From UBA5336 sp039034035 (GTDB lineage: Bacteria > Pseudomonadota > Alphaproteobacteria > Caulobacterales > Hyphomonadaceae), in assembly GCA_039034035.1 (NCBI GenBank), contig JBCCBN010000019.1, positions 1-28,589 of the forward strand: a stretch of DNA of 28,589 nt, in the 5' to 3' direction. Positions 14,599 through 23,539 of the stretch are shown piece after piece. Numbering within the stretch: the stretch's first letter is position 1; every line of letters starts with the position of its first letter. The translations under genes and the position numbers were made by a program. The notes beneath the pieces were generated by a model. It was not told the DNA's origin, did not search any database, and worked only from the letters and a program-made list of their open reading frames with translations.

Positions 14599-16325
14599 TC
14601 GCGATTGTCCCTTACAAACGCCCAACGCACGCAATTCTCCGGTGATTCACCATCGCCATTCGGGTCTGCCCGTCCTGCGAGGACGATCTGCTGGGTCCGC
14701 TCCACCGTGCCGCGCCCGAGATAGATGGAAGGCTCCAGCTTCGCCCCCGGGTGGCTGGTCTTGAAGCGCCACCTATTGCCCGATTCGCTCACGATACGGA
14801 TGGAATCCCGGTCGGCCACCGCCTCGACGCCCGGATGGAGGTGGAAGCGGATATCATACTGCACCGGGTGAGCGTCTTCAGCTTCGGGTTCGGAAACCGG
14901 CCGGGCCAGGGAGTCCTCCCCTGTCAGCCGGTCGCCATTGCCGGCCATGAACAGCCGCCGCCGGTGCAACAGGCCAAACATCTCGCGATAGCCGCTGTGC
15001 TGCGCGTCGAGCCAGATCTCGTCGGACTCTTCGAGCCGCTTGGCCGACACACCGTCCGGCCCGGTGGCCTGCAACAGGCCCGTCGCCGCATTCTTCGCGA
15101 ATGCAGCACTGTCGCGCCCGCCCAGCACCAGCGTTGAATGCGCGCTGGTCCGCCGCACCGCCGCTTGCCAGTCCACATTCACCGCATCGCAATACCCGCA
15201 AGACGTCACCAACCGGTCCCGCCCGTCGCCCAGCTCAAACCCCAGTGCGCCCGAATGGGCACAGTCCGCGAACGGATCGGCCGGCGCGCTGCCCACGTCC
15301 AGCAGCAAGCGCAACGGCCCCCGCTCCAACTTCTGGTAGCCGGATTTCGGGCTGAAGCTGAACTTCCGGATCGCCGGGTCGATTGTATCAATCGCCGCCT
15401 GCACGTCAGCCGCCTGGCCTTCGCTGCCGCCATTGAACGGGTCGAGCGCGCCATCGCCGGCCTGGAAAAAGGCCAGCATCGCGCCCATCCGCGACAGCCA
15501 CTTCGTCATCGCCTTCGGCGTCTCATGGCCCTTGGCCACCAGCGCACCTCGCACCGCCAGCAGGTCGATCGCCGCACCCAGCAGCTTTTCCGGCGCCCGC
15601 GAGCCATGCCCGCCATCGGGCAGGATCTGCGCAGCGCATTCCGTATCCAGCCGCTCCAGCGCTGCGGTCAGCGCCGTGTCATCGGCCTGCAACACCGCCA
15701 TCACCACCAGGATGCAGGCCCCGCGCAGCCGCGCATCCGCCGGTTGCGGCGTATCCAGCAGGCCTTCGAGATGGTCGATCTGGCGCAGCAGGCAGTCCTG
15801 GCGATCATGGATGATCGCGCCATCCTCGGTCTGCAACAGCGGTGCCCCACAGCGCATCCAGTGCCAGATCCGGTCGGCGCAAGGCTCGGCCCGCCAGGAA
15901 AACCCGTCAAACCGGCCATGGCTCGCGATCCACGCATTGACCAGTTCCAGCCCTAGCGCCTCGCCATCCGGCCCGCTCGCCATCAGGGATGGCAGCCAGT
16001 CAAACCGGTGCACCCGGTCGAGAAAATGGTGGCTTGCGCCTTCGATCGCCCAAGGCAAATCGTCCGGCTCAAGGCTGAACCGCTCCAGCCCAACCGTCCA
16101 GGTCCGTCGCAAGATCCGGCTGGCCTGGCGCGCATCATGGCGATCAATCGGCGCAAACGCGGTCCAGTCAAAGCTCGGCGGCGTGCTCGGAACCAGTTTC
16201 AGCCAGGACTTGCCCGCCGGCTTGACTGGTTCACCATGCACGCCGCGAAACCGCGCCCAGAGGGCCGCATCCTCACCGGCAGACCGCTCGCGCGCCGGCA
16301 TGTTCTGAGACGTTTGCGCACTCAT
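14595..16325 (-). CDS. Heparinase II/III-like family protein
   Basis: This 576-residue protein has the alpha-helical toroid N-terminal half typical of the family (about 60-320: RRTWTVGLERFS, then ANAWIASHGRFDG-like segments). The C-terminal beta-sandwich half follows, with GYQKLERGPLRLLLDVG and the family hallmark AHSTLVLGG near residue 400. Members are polysaccharide lyases or their non-catalytic relatives. In alphaproteobacteria this gene is habitually found between rpe/rsmB and purH, so it is probably a conserved housekeeping or envelope protein rather than a heparin degrader. No signal peptide is visible. It starts 20 bp after rpe and overlaps the dehydratase gene by ATGA. The Shine-Dalgarno before the ATG at 16325 is weak. 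Confidence 0.9.
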   Translation of the reverse strand: MSAQTSQNMPARERSAGEDAALWARFRGVHGEPVKPAGKSWLKLVPSTPPSFDWTAFAPIDRHDARQASRILRRTWTVGLERFSLEPDDLPWAIEGASHHFLDRVHRFDWLPSLMASGPDGEALGLELVNAWIASHGRFDGFSWRAEPCADRIWHWMRCGAPLLQTEDGAIIHDRQDCLLRQIDHLEGLLDTPQPADARLRGACILVVMAVLQADDTALTAALERLDTECAAQILPDGGHGSRAPEKLLGAAIDLLAVRGALVAKGHETPKAMTKWLSRMGAMLAFFQAGDGALDPFNGGSEGQAADVQAAIDTIDPAIRKFSFSPKSGYQKLERGPLRLLLDVGSAPADPFADCAHSGALGFELGDGRDRLVTSCGYCDAVNVDWQAAVRRTSAHSTLVLGGRDSAAFAKNAATGLLQATGPDGVSAKRLEESDEIWLDAQHSGYREMFGLLHRRRLFMAGNGDRLTGEDSLARPVSEPEAEDAHPVQYDIRFHLHPGVEAVADRDSIRIVSESGNRWRFKTSHPGAKLEPSIYLGRGTVERTQQIVLAGRADPNGDGESPENCVRWAFVRDNRE

Positions 16326-16345
16326 GGCAGGCTCAGCGGCTCTCC

Positions 16346-17014
16346 CTAGACAAAGGCCTTGGGGCGAAGGGCGTTGATATTGTCGGCATAGGCGCGCTCA
16401 TCCCCTTTGAACACGGCAGACCCGGCCACGATGGCCGTCGCGCCGGCCTCAATGACCCTGGGCGCCGTCTCCGGATTGATCCCCCCATCCACTTCCAGAA
16501 TGATCTCTCGGCCGCTGGCGTCAACACGTTCCCGCAGTTGGCGAATTTTCCGCAATTGGCTCGGCAGGAATGCCTGGCCGCCGAAACCGGGGTTCACCGA
16601 CATCACCAGGATCAGATCCAACTGGTCGAGCACCGGATCCACAACCTCAACCGGCGTACCCGGATTCAGGGCGAGGCCGGCCCTCAGGCCACACGCGCGA
16701 ATGGCCTGCAGCGTCCGGTGCGTGTGCGGTCCGGCTTCAGGGTGCACCGTCAGGATATCAGCGCCGGCATCGGCGAAGGCGGCGATGAACGGATCCACCG
16801 GTGCGATCATCAGATGGACATCGAACGGCTTTTTCGTGTGCGGCCGCAGCGCCTTGATCACAGGCGGCCCAAACGTGAGATTGGGCACAAAGTGCCCATC
16901 CATCACGTCTACATGGATCATGTCAGCGCCGGCATCGTCGATGGCGCGGATTTCGTCGCCCAACCGGGCAAAATCCGCTGACAGGATCGAGGGTGCAATC
17001 TGAACGCGACTCAT
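16346..17014 (-). CDS. rpe: Ribulose-phosphate 3-epimerase
   Basis: It interconverts ribulose 5-phosphate and xylulose 5-phosphate in the pentose phosphate or Calvin pathways. The 222-residue TIM barrel shows the full set of family motifs: APSILSADFARLG at the start, DMIHVDVMDGHFVPNLTFGP (metal-binding His and Asp), DVHLMI, TVHPEA, VMSVNPGFGGQAF, EVDGGIN (catalytic Asp) and the phosphate-binding AGSAVF near the end. I chose the ATG at 17014 over the adjacent GTG at 17017. Shine-Dalgarno-like GGGG lies just upstream. It heads the rpe-heparinase-dehydratase cluster. Confidence 0.97.
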   Translation of the reverse strand: MSRVQIAPSILSADFARLGDEIRAIDDAGADMIHVDVMDGHFVPNLTFGPPVIKALRPHTKKPFDVHLMIAPVDPFIAAFADAGADILTVHPEAGPHTHRTLQAIRACGLRAGLALNPGTPVEVVDPVLDQLDLILVMSVNPGFGGQAFLPSQLRKIRQLRERVDASGREIILEVDGGINPETAPRVIEAGATAIVAGSAVFKGDERAYADNINALRPKAFV

Positions 17015-17033
17015 CACCCCGGCTTAAATTGGA

Positions 17034-17062
17034 ACCGCCGCCCACACAAGGCGAGCGGCGGT
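17034..17062 (-). terminator. Perfect 8-bp hairpin between lipoprotein gene and rpe
   Basis: ACCGCCGC and GCGGCGGT pair around a 13-base loop. On the minus strand the stem is followed by a T-rich stretch (TTCCAATTTAAG), so it could end the lipoprotein transcript before rpe. Confidence 0.45.
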
Positions 17063-17084
17063 ATATGGACGATGCTTCAGGAAC

Positions 17085-17103
17085 AGGCTGTGAAGAACAG
17101 CCT
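17085..17103 (-). terminator. Hairpin at the end of the lipoprotein gene
   Basis: AGGCTGT and ACAGCCT form a perfect 7-bp stem with a 5-base loop. It begins within the stop codon of the lipoprotein gene and forms a tandem pair with the hairpin at 17034-17062. Confidence 0.45.
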
Positions 17104-17611
17104 AGTATGCAGCCACGGTTGCCGCCGCTGGCGTCACCACAACACCATCGGTGCGGAACGTGACGTTCACCGGGGTGCCGGGCGCAATGTAGATATCGGC
17201 GCCCTGGACGATTTCCTTCAACTCACCGCTGGCGAACCGCACCGTGTAGGCAAAGCCCTTGCGGCGGTTCAGCGCCTTTCCAGCCTCATTGCCCGCGATC
17301 CCGCCGAGCACGGCGCCCGCGACGCCACCAGCGGTCTGGGCCTTGTCGCCCCCGCCGATTTCGGAGCCGGCGATCCCGCCCAGCACAGCGCCAGTTGCTG
17401 CGCCGAGGATCGAATTGTCCTTGGTGATCACCACTTCCCGCACAGCGGTGACGGTGCCTTCGCGGATCGTTGCCGCTTCACGCACGCCAGAGGTGGACAC
17501 CTCATTGGCGCCATAGCCGCCGGCACAGCCAGCCAGGATCATGGTAAAGCCCGCAAAAATGCCTGCCATCAGGCGGTTAGGTGCGGGGCGCAAACTTGTT
17601 TCGGTGCCCAT
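17102..17611 (-). CDS. Glycine-zipper outer-membrane lipoprotein (SlyB/17 kDa-antigen-like)
   Basis: The protein is 169 residues from the ATG at 17611, chosen because AAGGA lies 7 bases upstream and the signal peptide then starts properly. A lipoprotein signal (residues 14-28) ends in the lipobox ILAGC, with C29 as the lipidated cysteine. Two copies of a glycine-zipper motif follow (ILGAATGAVLGGIAGSEIGGG and TAGGVAGAVLGGIAGNEAG, about 68-112). A small beta-rich tail completes it. This is the architecture of the SlyB/Pcp family, which supports envelope integrity. A TTGTCA box at 17703-17698 on the minus strand may be its -35. Transcription is probably independent of rsmB, 138 bp upstream. Confidence 0.9.
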   Translation of the reverse strand: MGTETSLRPAPNRLMAGIFAGFTMILAGCAGGYGANEVSTSGVREAATIREGTVTAVREVVITKDNSILGAATGAVLGGIAGSEIGGGDKAQTAGGVAGAVLGGIAGNEAGKALNRRKGFAYTVRFASGELKEIVQGADIYIAPGTPVNVTFRTDGVVVTPAAATVAAY

Positions 17612-17749
17612 CAGTGATTCCTTCCATAATGAGACGACTTGAGGGGAATGTGCACGCTTCGCACTGAATAGCACATGAATTTCATTGGGCGTTTCCATGA
17701 CAAGAAACAGAAGTGCATCGCCGCAATTCGCATCTCAGCACTCCGTCCA

Positions 17750-19078
17750 TCAGGCCCGGCGCAACCTGGAGACGAAGAATGCGTCATGGTCGAACACCTC
17801 CTGGAACCCGTCCGGCCCGTCCGATAGCGCGGCACCCGCTACAGTCTTCGGCACGGTCAGCAGGTCACCGGCGGCGGTTTCGCTACCGGCAAACCCAAGC
17901 GCGACCCCTTCACCGATGGGATCGCGCTGCCAGCCGCCATCTCGGCAAGCCGCATCGACAATGTCCCGGCCCTCCTCCGCCCGGGGGGTACACACGCAAT
18001 AGACCAGCCGCCCCCCCGGCTTCAGCCATTGGCCCGCGGCCGCCAGCAGCCGGGCCTGGACGCCGGCGAAACGCTCGACATCCTCCCGCGACTTGATCCA
18101 CGCGCCCTCAGGATGCCGGCGCAGGGTGCCGAGCGCCGAACAAGGCGCATCCAACAAGATCGCATCCGCCTTGGCAGCCGGCGACCAGCTCTCAAGCTCC
18201 GCCGCGACGATCTCGACGCGGTCCGCCAGCCCAGTCCGCGCCAGATTCTCCCGCAGCCGCTTCAGCCGCGCCTTCGACCGATCAACAGCGATCACATCGG
18301 CCCCGGCATCGGCCAGTTGCAGCGTCTTGCCTCCCGGCGCCGCGCAGAGGTCGAACACGGTTTCCCCTGCCTGCGGCGCGAGGACACGCGCGGCCAGCGC
18401 AGCGGCCGCATCCTGCACCCACCACTCCCCTTCGGAAAAGCCGGGCAGCGCCTCGACGGCGCCGGCGGCCAGCGCCACACTGCCGGGCGCGATCACTGTG
18501 CCAGCCACACGCGCGGCCAGGGCGGCCGCGTCCCCCCGGGCGGTAAGGTGCAGCAAGGGCACATCTTGCTGCACCGCCGCCAGCCGCTCCATCGCCGCCT
18601 GTCCCAGAGACCGTTTGAAATCAGCCTGCAGCCAGTTCGGCCAGGTCGCCGAAGCCGGTTGGGCATGAAAGGCGTCCGTTGCTTCGGCCGCCTTGCGCAG
18701 CACCGCATTGATCAGGCCCGTGGCGGGCGCCGAGACCGGCCAGCGCTTCGCGGCGGCAACGGTTTCACTCACGGCGGCATGGTGGGCGGTTTCAAGCACC
18801 CACAATTGCGCCGCCCCGATCTGCAGGACCGCCGCGACTTCCACGCTGACCCGCCCGCGCGGACGGTTCACCAGGGGCATCAACACCGCATCGATCCGTC
18901 CCAACTGGCGCAGGGCAGCGCTCACCATGGCCCGGGCAAAGCCGCGATCGGAGCCATCCAGCGCCCGGTAATCGGGCTCGGTCGCCAGCGTATCATCCAG
19001 CGTTCGCTTGGATTTCAGGACACTCGCCAACACCTTGGCCGCGGCCAGCCGCGCCGGTGCACCGCCTTGATCGGCCAA
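17750..19078 (-). CDS. rsmB: 16S rRNA cytosine-5 methyltransferase (m5C967), RsmB/Sun
   Basis: It methylates C967 of 16S rRNA with SAM. The 442-residue protein has the NusB-like RNA-binding N-terminal domain (about 8-135) and the Rossmann methyltransferase domain (about 220-440). Motif I is DLCAAPGGK (243-251). The release cysteine is C313 in DAPCSALGTLRRHPE. The nucleophile cysteine is C363 in VYCVCTPRAEEG, where CT replaces the usual CS. No ATG fits the N-terminus. The best start is the TTG at 19078, two bases after the htpX stop, with GGGG 6 bases upstream, so translation is probably coupled to htpX. The order htpX-rsmB is common in this class. Confidence 0.95.
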   Translation of the reverse strand: MADQGGAPARLAAAKVLASVLKSKRTLDDTLATEPDYRALDGSDRGFARAMVSAALRQLGRIDAVLMPLVNRPRGRVSVEVAAVLQIGAAQLWVLETAHHAAVSETVAAAKRWPVSAPATGLINAVLRKAAEATDAFHAQPASATWPNWLQADFKRSLGQAAMERLAAVQQDVPLLHLTARGDAAALAARVAGTVIAPGSVALAAGAVEALPGFSEGEWWVQDAAAALAARVLAPQAGETVFDLCAAPGGKTLQLADAGADVIAVDRSKARLKRLRENLARTGLADRVEIVAAELESWSPAAKADAILLDAPCSALGTLRRHPEGAWIKSREDVERFAGVQARLLAAAGQWLKPGGRLVYCVCTPRAEEGRDIVDAACRDGGWQRDPIGEGVALGFAGSETAAGDLLTVPKTVAGAALSDGPDGFQEVFDHDAFFVSRLRRA

Positions 19079-19080
19079 GT

Positions 19081-20067
19081 CTAGCCCCAGGGTCCGGCCG
19101 GGTCATCGCTTCCGCGACCGGCACCAGAATTGGGCGCTGCGCCCCAAGGGCCCGCTCCGGACGCTGGTCCCGGCTGGTCCGAAGCCATCCCGCCAAGACG
19201 AGGCCCCGCCTTGCCCGATGATGGTCGCGTCGCCGCCATCTCCCGCAGTCTCGCCACCCGGTTGGCGGTCGAGGGATGGGTCGAGAACAGATTGTCGGCG
19301 CCCTGCCCGTTCAGCGGGTTGATGATGTACATGTGCGCCATGGCTGGCGAACGCTCGGCAGCGGCATTGATATTGGTCCGCGCGCCGCGATCAATCCGCT
19401 CCAGCGCCGATGCGAGCCATTCGGGATGACCACAGATCTCGGCGCCGCGTTGGTCAGCCTCATACTCCCGCGAGCGCGAAATCGCCATCTGCACCAGGCT
19501 GGCAGCCATCGGGGCGAAGATCATGATCGCCAGCGATGTCAGCATCCCGCCCCGCTCCCGTGAGCCGAAGAACAGGGCGAAATTCGCCAGCATGCCGATG
19601 GCGCCGGCCAGGGTGGCGGTGATCGTCATGGTCAGGCTGTCGCGGTTTTGGATGTGGGCCAATTCGTGGGCCATCACGCCAGCCACCTCTTCACGTGTGA
19701 GGCTGCGTAACAGGCCTGTAGTCGCCGCTACGGCTGCATTGTCGGGGTTGCGCCCGGTGGCAAAGGCGTTGGGCTGGGCCGTTTCGATAATGTAGATCTT
19801 CGGCTCCGGCAGGCCAGCATATTGGGCCAGCCGCCGCGTATCCTCGACGAAGGTACGGATCACACCGGAGCGTTCCTGACCGGTCACCTGCCGCGCGCCC
19901 TGCATCTTCAGAACGATCTTGTCGGCGTTCCAGTAGGCAAACCCGTTCATCACGACCGCCACACCAAAAGCGACCATCAAACCAATGGTGCCAGCGGTCA
20001 GATAGCCGATCGCCAGGAACAGCGCCGTCATCGCCGCCATCAACATATAGGTCTTCATCAGTCCCAT
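19081..20067 (-). CDS. htpX: Membrane zinc metalloprotease HtpX
   Basis: This inner-membrane M48 protease takes part in quality control of membrane proteins. The 328-residue protein starts at 20067 (MGLMKTY, GGAG about 12 bases upstream). It has two hydrophobic N-terminal helices (about 8-45) and the zinc motif HELAH at 134-138. Two more hydrophobic segments lie at about 150-168 and 176-195. The third ligand is the Glu of REYEAD near residue 203. The STHPS motif marks the end of the fold. The last 40 residues are a Gly/Pro-rich tail (GPASGAGPWGAAP) with no domain. Cleavage occurs on the cytoplasmic side. It is followed immediately by rsmB and is divergent from the SDHAF4-like gene. Confidence 0.96.
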   Translation of the reverse strand: MGLMKTYMLMAAMTALFLAIGYLTAGTIGLMVAFGVAVVMNGFAYWNADKIVLKMQGARQVTGQERSGVIRTFVEDTRRLAQYAGLPEPKIYIIETAQPNAFATGRNPDNAAVAATTGLLRSLTREEVAGVMAHELAHIQNRDSLTMTITATLAGAIGMLANFALFFGSRERGGMLTSLAIMIFAPMAASLVQMAISRSREYEADQRGAEICGHPEWLASALERIDRGARTNINAAAERSPAMAHMYIINPLNGQGADNLFSTHPSTANRVARLREMAATRPSSGKAGPRLGGMASDQPGPASGAGPWGAAPNSGAGRGSDDPAGPWG

Positions 20068-20165
20068 GGGTGGGTCTTTCTCCGTCTGCGTCGACTGGTC
20101 GGCCCTGCCAACCGGCCTCTCCACCCTATATTGGAAGCGTAAACCAAATTTGGGAGTCTCACCCC

Positions 20166-20381
20166 ATGAGCGAGATCAGCGAAGAAGAACGCGCCCGCCG
20201 CGCCGCCCTGCCCGAGCCGGCCCGCCGCGCCCTGGCCGAAGCCGATGCGCGCCGCGCGGCCCGCGCCGCCGAACTCAAGCAAATGGAAGCCGCCCGCGAC
20301 ACCGAATCCGGCGGCCCCACCAAGATCGAACCCACCCGCTACGGCGACTGGGAACGAAAAGGCATCGCCTACGATTTTTGA
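20166..20381 (+). CDS. DUF1674 / SDHAF4-like succinate dehydrogenase assembly factor
   Basis: This 71-residue soluble protein has a charged Ala/Arg/Glu-rich helical first half. It ends in the family signature GGPTKIEPTRYGDWERKGIAYDF (residues 49-71), which defines DUF1674. The mitochondrial homologue SDHAF4/Sdh8 binds flavinylated SdhA and protects it during complex II assembly; the same role is likely here. The ATG at 20166 has GGGAG 9 bases upstream. The end overlaps the end of zapE on the other strand by 13 bases. A GANTC site (GAGTC, 20154-20158) lies just before the start. Confidence 0.9.
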   Translation: MSEISEEERARRAALPEPARRALAEADARRAARAAELKQMEAARDTESGGPTKIEPTRYGDWERKGIAYDF

Positions 20382-21505
20382 TCGCCCGCCACTTCATGCT
20401 CAGCGGCGAGATATGCCTCCGACCGCATCTCGTGCAGGCGCGAGGCCGTGCGCTGGAACTCGAAACTGCCATCGCCGGAGCGGTACAAGTCATCCGGCTC
20501 GGCCGCCGCACTGGCGACCAGCTTCACCTTCGCCTCATACAGCGCATCGACCAGGTTGGTGAACCGGATCGCCTCATTGCGCTTGTCCGGGCTCAGCGCC
20601 GGAACGTTCTCCAGCATCAGCGTATGGAAGCTCGACGCCAGCATCAGATAGTCAGACGGCCCCAGCGGACGCGCGCACAGATCGTCGAATCCCATCCACG
20701 CCACGCCCGCCGCCTCCCGCGGGACCGCCAGCTTGCGCCCCTTCACCGTCAGCACACAGCGCTGCGGCTCCGCCCCCAGCGTCAGCTTGCGCCAGGCCTC
20801 GGCCATCGCCGCCTCCGCGCCCGGCCCCAGCGGTACATGCCAGACCGGCGCCTCGCTGAGATGCTTCAGCCGATAATCTTCGTCAGCGGCCAATTCATGG
20901 ACTTCGCACCGCTCCATCAGCAAGTCGATGAACGGCAGGAAGAGCTGGCGATTGATGCCATCGGTATAAAGATCGCGCGGGTGCCGGTTCGAGGTCGCAA
21001 CCACGGCCACGCCCCGCTCGAACAAGTGCTCGAACAAGCGCGACAGGATCATCGCATCGGCAATCTGGGTCACCTGGAACTCATCAAAGCACAAGAGCCG
21101 CGCCCGCTCGGCGATCGCCTGCGCCACCGGCGGGATCGGATCATCGCCGGCCCCGCGGACCCGGTTCGGCGCCCGCCTGCGCGCCTGGGGCGTCATCTGC
21201 CGCCAGGCATCCAGGTCTTCATGTACACCCGCCATGAACTCATGGAAGTGCACCCGCCACTTTCGCTCCACCGGCGCATGGGCGACAAACAAATCCATCA
21301 GCATCGACTTGCCGCGCCCCACCCCGCCCCACAGATAGAGCCCCCGTACAGGCTCCGGCGCCCGCGAGAACCAGCCGCCACCCGGCTTGGCTGACGCCAA
21401 CCGCTCGCCCAGCTCGTCAAGCTTGGCCGCAGCCTGAAGCTGCGCCGGATCGCTCACCAGCACGCCTTCCGCCACCCGCGCCTCGTACCGGTCACGAACC
21501 CCCAT
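20369..21505 (-). CDS. zapE: Cell division ATPase ZapE (AFG1 family)
   Basis: The 378-residue P-loop ATPase has Walker A GGVGRGKS (60-67), Walker B LLCFDEF (137-143) and the sensor TSNRHP (171-176). RGLYLWGG and the region KWRVHFHEFMAGVH are characteristic of the AFG1/ZapE family. In E. coli ZapE associates with the FtsZ ring under stress or low oxygen; AFG1 homologues act in quality control of respiratory proteins. It follows the rhomboid gene by only 2 bases, so both are probably one transcript. It converges with the SDHAF4-like gene. Confidence 0.94.
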   Translation of the reverse strand: MGVRDRYEARVAEGVLVSDPAQLQAAAKLDELGERLASAKPGGGWFSRAPEPVRGLYLWGGVGRGKSMLMDLFVAHAPVERKWRVHFHEFMAGVHEDLDAWRQMTPQARRRAPNRVRGAGDDPIPPVAQAIAERARLLCFDEFQVTQIADAMILSRLFEHLFERGVAVVATSNRHPRDLYTDGINRQLFLPFIDLLMERCEVHELAADEDYRLKHLSEAPVWHVPLGPGAEAAMAEAWRKLTLGAEPQRCVLTVKGRKLAVPREAAGVAWMGFDDLCARPLGPSDYLMLASSFHTLMLENVPALSPDKRNEAIRFTNLVDALYEAKVKLVASAAAEPDDLYRSGDGSFEFQRTASRLHEMRSEAYLAAEHEVAGDQKS

Positions 21506-21507
21506 CC

Positions 21508-22125
21508 CTAGACGCCCAGAACCGCGCGGACTTCCGCAACGAACGCGCCGAACAGGCCCGGCGCCACCACCAGCGTCGCAAACAGTCCAGCGATCGCCCC
21601 GCCCAGATGGGCATCATGGCCAAACATCGCGTTCTGGCGCTGCGCCAAAAGGGCGCTGACCAGGATGAACGCGCCGCAAAAAACAATGGCCGGCATCGGA
21701 ATGACAAAAAATGCCAGGATCTGCGCGAACGGCGCCATCAGGCCGAACGCCAGCAGGATGCCCGAAATCGCCCCCGACGCGCCCACCGCGGCATAGGCGG
21801 GGTTGCCTTTCTTCTCCGCCAGCGACCACAGATTTCCGCCCAGCAGCGCCACCACATAAACGAACAGGTACGCCCCCGCCCCAAGCTGGCGCTCCACATA
21901 CGCGCCAAAGCCGTAGAGCGCGTACATGTTGAAGAGCAGGTGCCACACCGCCACGTGCAGAAACCCCGACGTCAGCACCCGGTAGTATTGCCGCTCCTTG
22001 AGGATCGGGCCGACGATGAAGGCGTTCTGGCCGAAAAACTCCCGGCTATTGAACGCCACCACGCTGGCAATCACATTCGCCGCGATCAGCGCCGACGTGA
22101 TCGGAAACGCGGTGAGATAGTCCAT
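21508..22125 (-). CDS. Rhomboid family intramembrane serine protease
   Basis: The 205-residue protein starts at 22125 (AAGGG about 9 bases upstream); longer upstream forms lack membrane character. It has six hydrophobic segments with the active-site serine S117 in GASG, the catalytic H173 in DAHLGG, and HLLFN (62-66) with the oxyanion asparagine N66. WHLLFNMYALYGFG is the typical helix 2 region. It cleaves substrates within the membrane; its target is unknown. It lies between dinB, 79 bp upstream, and zapE, 2 bp downstream. Confidence 0.93.
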   Translation of the reverse strand: MDYLTAFPITSALIAANVIASVVAFNSREFFGQNAFIVGPILKERQYYRVLTSGFLHVAVWHLLFNMYALYGFGAYVERQLGAGAYLFVYVVALLGGNLWSLAEKKGNPAYAAVGASGAISGILLAFGLMAPFAQILAFFVIPMPAIVFCGAFILVSALLAQRQNAMFGHDAHLGGAIAGLFATLVVAPGLFGAFVAEVRAVLGV

Positions 22126-22204
22126 GGTCCAGCCCTTCCCGGCGAAGCTCCAGCGCTCTCCCCTTGCCGCATTCCCCCGGCCTGAACAAGCAGCCTCCGC
22201 TGCG

Positions 22205-23524
22205 CTAGCCCTGGCTCTTCGTCTCGCGCCCAGCCGCCTTGCTCGCCCCTTTCGCCGCCCCCATGCGCAGGGTCCGGCCGGTCTGGACCGCACCCTCACC
22301 AAACCGGGCCCGTGCCTTGTCGCCCGCCCGCTCGGCCGCCGCACGCTTTTCAATCGCTGGATCGAGCAGGTCGCGATCATCCTGGCGCGCCGTGCTGAGT
22401 TCGGAAATCCCCACCCCGATCAGCCGATACGCCTCCCCCCGGCTCGCGGCCTTCTCCAGAAGCGGCTTCGCCGCCCGGAACAGGGCCTGGGCCAGTTGCG
22501 TCGGCTGGGACAGGGTCGCCCGGCGCGTCAGCGACCGAAACGCCCCGGTCTTGAGCTTCAGCGTCACCACCGCTCCCTCAACGCCGGCCGACTTCGCCCG
22601 CTGCGCAGTCTTCTCGCAGACCCGCCAGAGATAGTCCTCCAGCACGGCCGGATCGGAGATATCGGTATTGAACGTGGTCTCGGACGACACCGATTTCCGC
22701 CCCTGCTCGGGCTGGACGGGCCGGTTATCGATCCCTCGGGACCGGTTGAAGAGGTAAAGCCCCGTCTCGCCATACCGGCCGATCAAATCCTTCATGTCAC
22801 AGCCATAGAGGTCTCCCACCCGTTCGAACCCGTCACGCTCAAGCCGCTGGGCCAGCTTGGGGCCGACCCCGTGCAAGCTCGCGACGGGCCGACCCGCCAA
22901 AACCGCTTCAGCGTCCCCGGGGTCGATCACGGCAAACCCGCGCGGCTTGTCCAACTCGCTGGCGGTCTTGGCCAGGAATTTGTTGCCCGAAAGCCCGACC
23001 GACACCGTGATCCCCACATCGGCCTCGATCTCCGCCGCCAGCCGGGCCAGCAACGCCGCTGGCGACCCATCATGCAGCGCGGCCGTACCTGACAGGTCCA
23101 GATACGCCTCATCGATCGACACCGGCTGCACCAAAGGGGTGAGCGCATCCATCTTCGCGCGGATCTGCCGGGCGGCAGCGGTGTACTTCCCAAAATCCGG
23201 CTTCACCACCACCGCATCGGGACAGGCCTTCAGCGCCTTGAACATCGGCATGGCCGAACGCACGCCGTAGAGCCGGGCGGTGTAGCAGCATGTGGAGACG
23301 ACACCGCGCACACCGCCCCCGACGATCACCGGTTTGTGCCGGATCTCCGGGTTGTCGCGCTTTTCCACGGCGGCAAAGAAGGCATCACAATCGAGATGGG
23401 CAATCGACAGGTCGAACAGTGCGGCATGCGACACGATACGCGCGCTGCCGCAGGCCCGGCACACCCCATCCGGGGTCACCAATCCAACGCCGTGCGCGAA
23501 ACAATCCCGGCAGAGGCTTTGCAC
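22205..23524 (-). CDS. dinB: DNA polymerase IV with N-terminal zinc-finger extension
   Basis: This Y-family translesion polymerase has 439 residues. The N-terminus has a small zinc-ribbon-like module with C5, C8, C22 and C25 (CRDC and CRAC), a form known from alphaproteobacteria. The palm carboxylates are D45 in HLDCDAFFAAVE and D138-E139 in SIDEAYLDL. CCYTARLYGVRSAM and GNKFLAKTASELDKP follow, and the little-finger domain ends in a basic Ala/Lys-rich tail. No beta-clamp motif is certain. The start is a GTG at 23524, since no in-frame ATG keeps the cysteine module. A LexA box lies 15 bases upstream of the start, so the gene is inferred to be SOS-induced. It is divergent from divK. Confidence 0.95.
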   Translation of the reverse strand: MQSLCRDCFAHGVGLVTPDGVCRACGSARIVSHAALFDLSIAHLDCDAFFAAVEKRDNPEIRHKPVIVGGGVRGVVSTCCYTARLYGVRSAMPMFKALKACPDAVVVKPDFGKYTAAARQIRAKMDALTPLVQPVSIDEAYLDLSGTAALHDGSPAALLARLAAEIEADVGITVSVGLSGNKFLAKTASELDKPRGFAVIDPGDAEAVLAGRPVASLHGVGPKLAQRLERDGFERVGDLYGCDMKDLIGRYGETGLYLFNRSRGIDNRPVQPEQGRKSVSSETTFNTDISDPAVLEDYLWRVCEKTAQRAKSAGVEGAVVTLKLKTGAFRSLTRRATLSQPTQLAQALFRAAKPLLEKAASRGEAYRLIGVGISELSTARQDDRDLLDPAIEKRAAAERAGDKARARFGEGAVQTGRTLRMGAAKGASKAAGRETKSQG

Positions 23525-23539
23525 TGGGGCGCCCTTTCC

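Noticed and set aside
13270..14724. Very long plus-strand open frame opposite the dehydratase gene (484 codons)
   Set aside because: It is the antisense shadow of a firmly recognised gene. The product is rich in Arg, His, Gln and Pro, typical of GC-rich antisense frames, and has no domain.
20066..21394. Long plus-strand open frame opposite zapE (442 codons)
   Set aside because: Arg/Pro/His-rich antisense frame across a clear ZapE coding region. The real plus-strand gene here is the short DUF1674 gene at 20166-20381, in another frame.
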